NCBI GenBank assembly: GCA_020628475.1
Contig: JAHDFB010000019.1
Span: 1-50,397 of the forward strand
Source: Saprospiraceae bacterium
GTDB taxonomy: Bacteria; Bacteroidota; Bacteroidia; Chitinophagales; Saprospiraceae
Reading direction: 5' to 3'
DNA: 50,397 nt
This document shows, piece after piece, positions 44,160-50,397 of this stretch. The notes under the pieces were generated by a model that saw nothing but the letters and a program-made list of their open reading frames with translations, did no database searches and had not been told where the DNA came from. The position numbers and the translations under genes are program-made. Every line of letters begins with the position of its first letter. Position 1 is the first letter of the stretch.

Positions 44160-44192
44160 GCCTACTCTAGTAAAGGTTTTCGGCTTCCCCTT
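44160..44192 (-). repeat. 33-bp direct repeat, copy 2, upstream of the 87-aa gene
   Basis: Same element as 43831-43863, 329 bases away, with two substitutions. Ends 23 bases before the ATG at 44136. On the plus strand AAAGG and CCTTT at its right part can pair over a 12-base loop. The last 13 bases of the plus-strand form also occur at 50347-50359. Confidence 0.9.
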
Positions 44193-44250
44193 TTTGAAAT
44201 GTGGTACAAGCTTCAATTGGTTTTTTGATTTTTTAAACTTGTATTACAAA

Positions 44251-44317
44251 ATTGGGGATTGAGGGCATGTTGTAAAATACCCCTCAAGGTTAAATGATCT
44301 ACCCCAATCGGGGGATA
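44251..44317 (-). promoter_or_regulatory. Cluster of CCCC/GGGG half-sites, candidate operator
   Basis: TACCCCAATCGGGGGATA at 44300-44317 is a near-perfect inverted repeat (CCCC, 4 bases, GGGG). TACCCC recurs at 44279-44284, and ATTGGGG at 44251-44257 is the reverse complement of the CCCCAAT at 44302-44308. NarL-type regulators bind paired short inverted half-sites. The cluster lies 115-181 bases upstream of the first small gene. Candidate binding site for the operon's own regulator. Confidence 0.5.
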
Positions 44318-44765
44318 TTAGCCGATTTGCTTATTGTTAATAAAAGAATTGATTTTTAGTGCTTTGATCACAGGATGGATCTGTTCTGGGAGGATGAATA
44401 TATGGGCGATGCCTAGCGGCCCCAGCTCTGCGTTGTTTCCCTAAGGTCATCCATCGCTGATCGCTCTGGACCTCCTTACAGTCGGCAACTACGATCTGTA
44501 TCGCAAAGTCATAATCTGGAGTTTTTATCTTTAAAGAGGTGAAATGATTTGTCTGATCTTTTTTTTACTTCCTTAATTAATGTAATTTATATTGCTTAAC
44601 CGAAGTAATTCAAACATCCGATAGCTAAGCTTTAATAGCTTTTGGCAGTGGCTTGGATCAACTGGAATCTTCAACCAAAAGCATCATTTCCCCCTTGTTT
44701 TGACCATAATTTTCAAGGAAATTTAGATTTTAACACTTCTACGAACTTGAAATTCTGCGATCTTC
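44318..44765. other. Non-coding region with a second GC-rich structured block
   Basis: No convincing gene is found between the operon promoter region and the TonB receptor. Bases 44375-44515 are GC-rich relative to the flanks. Inverted repeats there include GGATGA with TCATCC (44447-44452), GCGATG (44406-44411) with CATCGC (44452-44457), and AGGTC (44444-44448) with GACCT (44469-44473). GCTCTG occurs twice. The minus strand has a short open frame without a start codon (down to 44330), possibly a gene remnant. From 44525 onwards the DNA is AT-rich, without a feature I can name. Confidence 0.45.
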
Positions 44766-44794
44766 TTTGATTTCGGAGTATAATTCTTATCTTG
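44766..44794 (+). promoter_or_regulatory. Weak Bacteroidota-type promoter for the TonB receptor gene
   Basis: TTTG at 44766-44769, an 18-base spacer, then TATCTTG at 44788-44794. This is one base shorter than the TAnnTTTG consensus and one base short in the spacer. It is 32 bases upstream of the GTG start at 44827. Confidence 0.35.
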
Positions 44795-44826
44795 TCGGCG
44801 TTGTCAATACTAAATATTGCATATAA

Positions 44827-47619
44827 GTGAACAGACGAATATATACAACATTAGCTTTCATTTTCGCTATATCTTTAACAGGTATTTATGCTCAAAATAT
44901 AATTACCGGAAAAATACTTGATAATTCCAATGGAGATCCATTGATCGGAGCCAATGCCTCCATTCAGGGAACGACCGTAGGAGCTATCACTGATTTCAAT
45001 GGGGATTTTATAATAAAAACGGACTTGGAGCCTCCGTATACCTTACTCGTGAGTTACTTAGGTTATGAATCGAAGACCATAGAGCTGGATGCTTCTAATC
45101 TACAATCCATCGTAGTAAAACTAGGGGAAGCTGGAGTCAATTTGGAGATGGTCGAATTGGTTGGACAACGTGTCTCAGACAAACAAAGACAATCTCCGCT
45201 TACCGTAGAGTCGCTCGACATTCTAGCTATAAAAGAAACGCCTTCGTCCAATTTTTATGAAGGTCTGGGATCGTTGAAAGATGTAGATCTTACAACGGCA
45301 AGTCTTGGATTTACGGTCATCAACACGAGAGGCTTCAATAGTACTAGTCCGGTGCGTTCATTACAAATCATTGATGGTGTCGACAATCAATCGCCAGGAT
45401 TAAATTTTTCATTGGGAAATTTCTTGGGGTCTTCAGAGCTTGATGTACGAAAGGTGGATCTAATCGTTGGTGCAAGTTCTGCGTATTACGGACCAAATGC
45501 CTTTAATGGAGTTATTTCCATGGAAACAAAAAACCCTTTTTTATTAAGAGGATTGTCTGTCAAAGTTAAAGGTGCCGAACGAAGTTTATTTGAAACAAGT
45601 ATGCGCTATGCAGCATCTATAAAAAACAAAGATGGACTTCCTTGGATGGCCTATAAGATTAATTTATTCCATTTGCGAGCCCAAGATTGGGAAGCGAATA
45701 ACTATAATCCAGTATTTGGATCAGATGTAGGTGCAGATAATCCTGGAGGATTTGATGCCGTCAATATATATGGTGACGAGTTCAACAGAACTGTCAACAT
45801 CATGGGCACCTTTTTCAGGAAAGGTTATCGAGAAACCGATTTGGTTGACTATAATACCCGAAACTCAAAAATTGGCGGAGCACTGCATTTCAGATTACGT
45901 CCAGAGCAAGATTATGAATCACCTGAGCTGATACTATCGTCCAATTTTGGAGGAGGTACTACGGTGTACCAAGGTGACAATAGGTTTTCTCTAAGAAACA
46001 TCAAATTTTACCAGCACCGAATCGAATTAAAAAAGCGTGAAAAATATTTTTTCAGGACCTATCTGACCCATGAGGATGCTGGAGATTCTTACGATCCATT
46101 TTTTACTGCTTTGAAAATTCTTGAAGGTCAGAAAGATAATGGTCAATGGAATACCGATTACATCAATCATTGGCAGATAAATATTCGACCTAAAATCGAG
46201 TCTACGGAAGGCTATCCATCTATTTTGGATTACTTGGGCATGCCCGATGAATACCAAGCGGCAATCGAAGAATTTACACAGGTAACGTTGAGAGATTCTT
46301 TTATTGTTTGGCATGCTGAGACGCAAGATGTAGCGAATCAAGCCAATGCCATCAGTGGTGATGGTGCCTATTTAGATCCTGGTTCGCCAGAATTCCAAGC
46401 TGCCTTTGATAGTATTACAAGTCGTATCGCAAATAGTGAAGAAGGCACGCGATTTTTCGACAAATCTGCTTTGATCCACTCGCATGGAGAATACCAATTT
46501 GATGATGTCTATCAAGGCAATGTTATTAATGATGTAGATTTTCGAGTTGGTGCCAATGCGCGCATGTATATGCCCAATTCAAGAGGTTCTATATTACTTG
46601 ACACAAATGGAGTCAATATCAACACATACGAATTTGGTATTTATGGAGGAACCAGTATTTCCTTCATGGAGAATAAAATGAAATTAAACGGAACGGTTCG
46701 TTTGGATAAACATCAAAATTTTAATTTTTTGGTTTCCCCAGCAGGATCCCTTGTATATAAACCGAGCGACAATAATTTTTTCAGAATAACACTTTCATCT
46801 GCGATTCGTAATCCTACTTTAACCGATCAATATTTAAATTACAATGTTGGTCCTGCTATATTGAGAGGAAATATCACGGGTGTCAGTGGACTATATGATG
46901 CTCAAAGTTTTATTGATTTCCTAAATTCGGGAGTGCGAGATACGCTACAATTAATTGAGATTCCCGCCATTCAACCAGAGCGGGTTCAAACGCTTGAATT
47001 AGGATATAGGACCACTTTATTTAATGCGCTATATCTTGATCTGGGCTATTATTTTTCACGTTATCAAAATTTCATAGGATATGAATTTGGCATAGAAGCT
47101 GATATTCCAGAAGGCGTATCCACTCCGTCTAATGTAACTGTTTTTAGGGTTAGTTCCAATGCGCGAGATGTCGTCACTACACAAGGATTTTCAGCTGGAC
47201 TTTCTTATTATTTTAAGAAATATTATCAATTGCGCGGTAATTATTCATTTAATCAGCTGAATACCACAACCGATGATCCAATCATACCCGCTTTCAATAC
47301 ACCGAAACACAAATATAATATTGGCTTATCTGGTAGAAATCTGACCATAAACCCAGGATTTAAAATTGACAATATTGGTTTTTCGATTAATTATAAATGG
47401 ATTCAGGGGTTCTTATTTGAAGGATCTCCTCAATTTACAGGTCTGGTACCAACATATAATCTATTAGATGCTCAGATTAACTGGAAAGCTCCTTTCAATA
47501 CCACCTTTAAACTGGGCGCATCCAACTTATTGAATAACAAGAGTTTCCAAACATATGGAGGACCGAGAATAGGCCGAATGGTGTATATCTCCGCTTTATA
47601 TGAATGGGAAAAGAAATAA
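44827..47619 (+). CDS. TonB-dependent outer-membrane receptor (SusC/RagA-like)
   Basis: 930 aa from a GTG start. The signal peptide ends at IYAQN. Residues 25-110 are a carboxypeptidase-regulatory-like domain (ITGKILDNSNGDPLIGANAS, then YLGYESKTIEL). The plug follows (about 115-245; SLGFTVINTRGFNSTSPVRS, IVGASSAYYGPNAFNGVISM), then a beta barrel to an aromatic C-terminal strand (VYISALYEWEKK). It imports a substrate across the outer membrane using TonB energy. No SusD-like gene follows; instead a secreted hydrolase-fold protein begins 30 bases later, so the substrate may be a lipid or ester. Confidence 0.92.
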   Translation: MNRRIYTTLAFIFAISLTGIYAQNIITGKILDNSNGDPLIGANASIQGTTVGAITDFNGDFIIKTDLEPPYTLLVSYLGYESKTIELDASNLQSIVVKLGEAGVNLEMVELVGQRVSDKQRQSPLTVESLDILAIKETPSSNFYEGLGSLKDVDLTTASLGFTVINTRGFNSTSPVRSLQIIDGVDNQSPGLNFSLGNFLGSSELDVRKVDLIVGASSAYYGPNAFNGVISMETKNPFLLRGLSVKVKGAERSLFETSMRYAASIKNKDGLPWMAYKINLFHLRAQDWEANNYNPVFGSDVGADNPGGFDAVNIYGDEFNRTVNIMGTFFRKGYRETDLVDYNTRNSKIGGALHFRLRPEQDYESPELILSSNFGGGTTVYQGDNRFSLRNIKFYQHRIELKKREKYFFRTYLTHEDAGDSYDPFFTALKILEGQKDNGQWNTDYINHWQINIRPKIESTEGYPSILDYLGMPDEYQAAIEEFTQVTLRDSFIVWHAETQDVANQANAISGDGAYLDPGSPEFQAAFDSITSRIANSEEGTRFFDKSALIHSHGEYQFDDVYQGNVINDVDFRVGANARMYMPNSRGSILLDTNGVNINTYEFGIYGGTSISFMENKMKLNGTVRLDKHQNFNFLVSPAGSLVYKPSDNNFFRITLSSAIRNPTLTDQYLNYNVGPAILRGNITGVSGLYDAQSFIDFLNSGVRDTLQLIEIPAIQPERVQTLELGYRTTLFNALYLDLGYYFSRYQNFIGYEFGIEADIPEGVSTPSNVTVFRVSSNARDVVTTQGFSAGLSYYFKKYYQLRGNYSFNQLNTTTDDPIIPAFNTPKHKYNIGLSGRNLTINPGFKIDNIGFSINYKWIQGFLFEGSPQFTGLVPTYNLLDAQINWKAPFNTTFKLGASNLLNNKSFQTYGGPRIGRMVYISALYEWEKK

Positions 47620-47649
47620 TTACTTATACATTTAATTAAACTTCTAGAT

Positions 47650-49203
47650 ATGAGAAAATTTTACTTTATGCTATTATTGCTTGGTGCATTGGGGATGAAT
47701 GCACAGGAGCGTTATATAGATTCACAATTTGGCGTAGATATCCAAAATGATTTGGTATATGGAACAAATATTTCTGTGATAACAGGAACTCCAGAACCAC
47801 AAGATTTATTATTTAATGTGTACACGCCTGCCGATGATACCGAAACAGCAAGACCTGTTATGTTGGTAGCGCACACAGGATCCTTTTTACCACCATTATT
47901 TAATGGCGGAATCACTGGAGCAAGATCAGACAGTACGACCGCTACTATTTGTAGAGAACTCGCAAGCAAAGGATATGTTGCTGTAGCTTATACTTATAGA
48001 GCTGGTTGGTTGCCTACTTCGGAAGATCAAAATGTGCGAACATCTACACTCTTACAAGCAGCATATAGAGGTATTCAAGATACTCGTTCTTGTATAAGAC
48101 ACCTTCGAAAAACCGTTGCCGAAGATGGTAACCCTTATGGGATTGACCCTGACAAAATAGGAATCGTAGGCGTAGGCACCGGTTCATATTTGGCCTGGGG
48201 TGTTGGTTCATTATATGAATATGAAGAATTATTGGTGGAGAAATTTATCAATACAGAAACAGGATTATCCTACATTGATACAACTATCCTAGGTAATGTA
48301 TTTGGCGATACCAATGCAGCTGCTTGCTTAGCGAACACACCAGGTTATAGTTCGGATGTTGATTTCGCATTTTCATTAGGTGGAGCATGTGGAGATTTAA
48401 CATGGATCGATGGAGAAGAACAAGAGCCCGCATTTTCGGGAGTACACTGTACACAGGATATATTCGCTCCTTATGGTGATGGTCCCGTCATTGTACCTAC
48501 AACCATGGAATTTGTTGTGAATGTATCTGGAAACAGAACAGCTGTTGAATTTGCCACTTCTCAAGGAAATAATGATATTTTGAATGATCCGGCTTCTTAT
48601 CTTGCTTATGAAGAAATCGTCGAGGCTCAAAAAGATATTGATGTAACACCAGCATTGAGCGCTCCTATAAAAATGGGTGTCGATCACTTTTATGGTTTTG
48701 ATCTACCAAATCCGCAGGGTTCTCCTTGGGACTGGTGGGATTTCGCAACGTTGGAAGCAGTAGTTGCCGCAACGAATGCCGCAGCTGGTACCAACTTTGA
48801 TGCAAATGTTCTGCACGGGTCTGGATTATTAACAAATCCTGACATGTCAGCAGAAAAAGGACATGCTTATGTGGATACGATCTTGACTTTTATGGCTCCA
48901 AGAGCTTGTCTGGCATTAGGACTTAATTGTCAATTACCTGTTGATATCGAAGAAATAGAGGCCACAACCATTGGTTTGGAAATAGCTCCAAATCCTGTTG
49001 AAACGGAGTTTGTCATCAGAACAGAAGATGCGTCTATAGAAAAAGTCTATATCTATAGCATAGATGGTCGCCTAGTTCAAGCAAGAATGGCATTGAAGGG
49101 AAATGAAGTAATCATTTCTCGAAACGAATTACAAGCTGGTCTATACGTTGCCCAGATTACTACAAATCAAGGTGTAGTATCGAAAGAAATCGTGTTTAAA
49201 TAA
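47650..49203 (+). CDS. T9SS-exported alpha/beta-hydrolase-fold protein without a nucleophile Ser
   Basis: 517 aa. Signal peptide to about residue 18 (GMNAQ). The hydrolase fold is suggested by RPVMLVAHTGSFLPPLF, YVAVAYTYRAGW, an AAYRGIQDTRSCIRHLRK helix and IGIVGVGTGSYLAWG. At the nucleophile elbow the residue expected to be Ser is Gly176 (G-V-G-T-G), so esterase activity is doubtful. The C-terminal 80 residues are a T9SS type A sorting domain (IGLEIAPNPVETEFVIR, then LQAGLYVAQITTNQG). It is 30 bases after the TonB-dependent receptor, so both probably handle the same extracellular substrate. Confidence 0.82.
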   Translation: MRKFYFMLLLLGALGMNAQERYIDSQFGVDIQNDLVYGTNISVITGTPEPQDLLFNVYTPADDTETARPVMLVAHTGSFLPPLFNGGITGARSDSTTATICRELASKGYVAVAYTYRAGWLPTSEDQNVRTSTLLQAAYRGIQDTRSCIRHLRKTVAEDGNPYGIDPDKIGIVGVGTGSYLAWGVGSLYEYEELLVEKFINTETGLSYIDTTILGNVFGDTNAAACLANTPGYSSDVDFAFSLGGACGDLTWIDGEEQEPAFSGVHCTQDIFAPYGDGPVIVPTTMEFVVNVSGNRTAVEFATSQGNNDILNDPASYLAYEEIVEAQKDIDVTPALSAPIKMGVDHFYGFDLPNPQGSPWDWWDFATLEAVVAATNAAAGTNFDANVLHGSGLLTNPDMSAEKGHAYVDTILTFMAPRACLALGLNCQLPVDIEEIEATTIGLEIAPNPVETEFVIRTEDASIEKVYIYSIDGRLVQARMALKGNEVIISRNELQAGLYVAQITTNQGVVSKEIVFK

Positions 49204-49228
49204 CGCTGAGCTTACGAATTAATAAAAG

Positions 49229-49260
49229 GAGTCCTGGATAATTATCTGGGGCTCTTTTTT
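49229..49260 (+). terminator. Rho-independent terminator after the T9SS hydrolase-fold gene
   Basis: GAGTCCTGGATAA and TTATCTGGGGCTC form a 13-bp stem with three G-T wobbles and almost no spacer between the arms, followed by six T. It lies 25 bases after the stop codon at 49203, and ends the receptor-hydrolase unit. Confidence 0.88.
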
Positions 49261-49288
49261 GATTTCGGACTTAATATAAAAATGTAAA

Positions 49289-50284
49289 ATGAAACGATTG
49301 ATTAACATTACTAAGTATTTTTTACTCTTCGTTCTATTACTAATCATTGCCTATTTTATTGGACCAAGAGTCGATAAACCTTCGCTGGATAAAGATTTAC
49401 CGACGATCAGCGGGAACCTAACAGCAATAGAAGAGTACGTAAGAAATCAAGAAGCTTCGATTGATAATATTAAGCCAGATAATGAGGCAAGAATTATTTG
49501 GGCCGACTCCATTCCTGACGTTACAGAATACAGTTTAGTTTATTTTCACGGTTGGTCTGCATCTCAAGAGGAGGGCGATCCTATTCATACGCTCATCGCT
49601 AAGAAGTACGGAATGAATCTTTATTTACCACGATTTGCCGGTCATGGATTAGCCGAAGATGAACCCATGTTGGATTTGACGGCAGATGAAGTCATTGATT
49701 CTGCAAAAGAAGCATTGGCTATCGCAAAACGTATTGGCAAAAAAGTTATTATTATGGGTTGTTCGACTGGTGGAACACTTGCCCTTCACCTCAGTGCTGG
49801 AGACAAGGATGTCGCCTCTCTATTACTGTATTCACCAAACATTGAAATATTTGACCCGAATGCCGCTTTACTTTCTGGTCCCTGGGGAAAGCAGTTGGTA
49901 AAATTGACCTCTGGTGATTTCCACACCTTTGCCTTGGACAAGCCACTCATGTGCCAATATTGGACTAATAAATATCATGTGGAGGCCTTGCCACATTTGC
50001 AAGTGATGGTCGAAGAAACGATGGTCGAAGAAACATTTGAAGCGATTGATCAACCTGTTTTTGTTGGATATTATTATGAAGATGAAGAGCATCAAGATAA
50101 AGTGGTTTCAGTACCGGCTATAATCGATATGTTTGATGCATTAGGAACCCCCGATCATCTGAAGAAAAAGGTGGCATTTACGGATGTAAAGGATCACGTC
50201 ATGACTTCATACATCACATCGAAGGACTTGGAATCTGTAGAAGAAGAGACCGTAGAATTTTTGGATAAGATTTTGGGGATGTGA
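49289..50284 (+). CDS. Membrane-anchored alpha/beta hydrolase
   Basis: 331 aa. An N-terminal hydrophobic helix (FLLFVLLLIIAYFIG) is probably an uncleaved anchor, leaving the enzyme outside the inner membrane. Serine hydrolase motifs are VYFHGWSAS (oxyanion), YLPRFAGHGLAEDEPM, and MGCSTGGTLALHLS (nucleophile Ser159). FTDVKDHVMTSYITS contains the likely catalytic His. This is the S33/monoglyceride-lipase-like class. A perfect 15-base tandem duplication (50006-50035, one mismatch at its end) repeats the residues MVEET. It lies after a terminator, so is expressed from its own promoter. Confidence 0.88.
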   Translation: MKRLINITKYFLLFVLLLIIAYFIGPRVDKPSLDKDLPTISGNLTAIEEYVRNQEASIDNIKPDNEARIIWADSIPDVTEYSLVYFHGWSASQEEGDPIHTLIAKKYGMNLYLPRFAGHGLAEDEPMLDLTADEVIDSAKEALAIAKRIGKKVIIMGCSTGGTLALHLSAGDKDVASLLLYSPNIEIFDPNAALLSGPWGKQLVKLTSGDFHTFALDKPLMCQYWTNKYHVEALPHLQVMVEETMVEETFEAIDQPVFVGYYYEDEEHQDKVVSVPAIIDMFDALGTPDHLKKKVAFTDVKDHVMTSYITSKDLESVEEETVEFLDKILGM

Positions 50285-50315
50285 GGAGAGAAGAGATAAT
50301 TTTTTATGTATTGTA

Positions 50316-50343
50316 ATGTACTGGCGAAATAATCCCAGTACAT
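50316..50343. repeat. Perfect 9-bp inverted repeat after the last gene
   Basis: ATGTACTGG, a 10-base loop, CCAGTACAT. There is no T-run on the plus strand, so it is a weak terminator candidate for the hydrolase gene or part of an element continuing past the window. Confidence 0.6.
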
Positions 50344-50346
50344 GAA

Positions 50347-50359
50347 GGCTTCCCCTTTT
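50347..50359 (-). repeat. Partial third copy of the 33-bp repeat core
   Basis: GGCTTCCCCTTTT is identical to the corresponding 13 bases of copy 2 (44160-44192). The rest of the repeat is not present. It could be a degenerate copy or coincidence. Confidence 0.35.
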
Positions 50360-50397
50360 GACTTCCAAGATTAAATATAATATTTCATTTTATAATC

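Noticed and set aside
44330-44440. Open minus-strand frame in the second GC-rich block
   Set aside because: No start codon after the preceding in-frame stop and no recognised family; at best a remnant.
44146-44826. tRNA, small regulatory RNA of known family or CRISPR repeats in the long intergenic region
   Set aside because: No cloverleaf or T-loop motif, and only two copies of one repeat without spacers of regular length.

Overview
The window looks like chromosomal DNA from a low-GC member of the Bacteroidota, most likely Saprospiraceae or a close relative. Seen in the sequence: an operon of a truncated glycogen-synthase-like protein, a DUF4270 lipoprotein, GlmS and a DUF4290 protein; a GldB-type gliding lipoprotein; Omp28, DUF6029 and DUF5916 outer-membrane proteins; two secreted proteins ending in type A type IX secretion (T9SS) sorting domains; start codons mostly without Shine-Dalgarno sites, with some GTG and TTG; and -7 elements of the Bacteroidota TAnnTTTG kind. 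The family placement is inference. I found no tRNA, rRNA, CRISPR array, transposase or phage gene.

Layout. 1-3030: a phytanoyl-CoA dioxygenase-like protein and three poorly characterised proteins. 3160-8094: the glgA-like/DUF4270/glmS/DUF4290 operon, from a Bacteroidota-type promoter to a rho-independent terminator. 8210-12250: murA, with Asp in place of the catalytic Cys, then two tandem periplasmic thioredoxin-fold proteins. 12245-15442 (minus): an SRPBCC protein, a DUF5916 outer-membrane protein and an unanchored TonB C-terminal domain. 15520-21820 (minus): a long run panD, flippase-like membrane protein, rfaE2, nif3-like, zinc-ribbon coiled coil, then (across an internal terminator) a TPR protein, a rhomboid protease and a LysE exporter. 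21933-24844 (minus): an alkyltransferase-like protein, Omp28 and DUF6029. 25030-32183 (plus): TlpA-like, GldB-like, a 2OG-Fe(II) oxygenase, TatA, an alpha/beta hydrolase, a small conserved protein, two tandem lipoprotein cyclophilins and polyphosphate glucokinase. 32209-38326 (minus): a T9SS-exported putative metalloprotease, PBP4, an aspartoacylase-like protein and RimK. 38418-41234 (plus): a UMF1-type transporter and glycerol kinase.

41236-44826 is the most unusual part. A minus-strand operon encodes two small proteins of unknown function, a multi-pass membrane protein, a short NarX-like histidine kinase and a NarL-type regulator, with overlapping reading frames from the second gene on. The two small genes each have a near-identical 33-bp repeat (31/33) 23-26 bases before the start codon. 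A cluster of CCCC/GGGG half-sites lies upstream, and GC-rich, structure-forming non-coding blocks lie on both sides. I think this is the best candidate for an undescribed signalling module.

44827-50284 (plus): a SusC/RagA-type TonB-dependent receptor, a T9SS-secreted alpha/beta-hydrolase-fold protein without a recognisable nucleophile serine, a strong terminator, and a membrane-anchored serine hydrolase.

Functionally most genes are housekeeping: envelope precursors (GlmS, MurA, RfaE2, PBP4), pantothenate synthesis (PanD), redox and folding of exported proteins (thioredoxins, TlpA, cyclophilins), protein export (TatA), carbon entry (PpgK, GlpK), and outer-membrane uptake and secretion.
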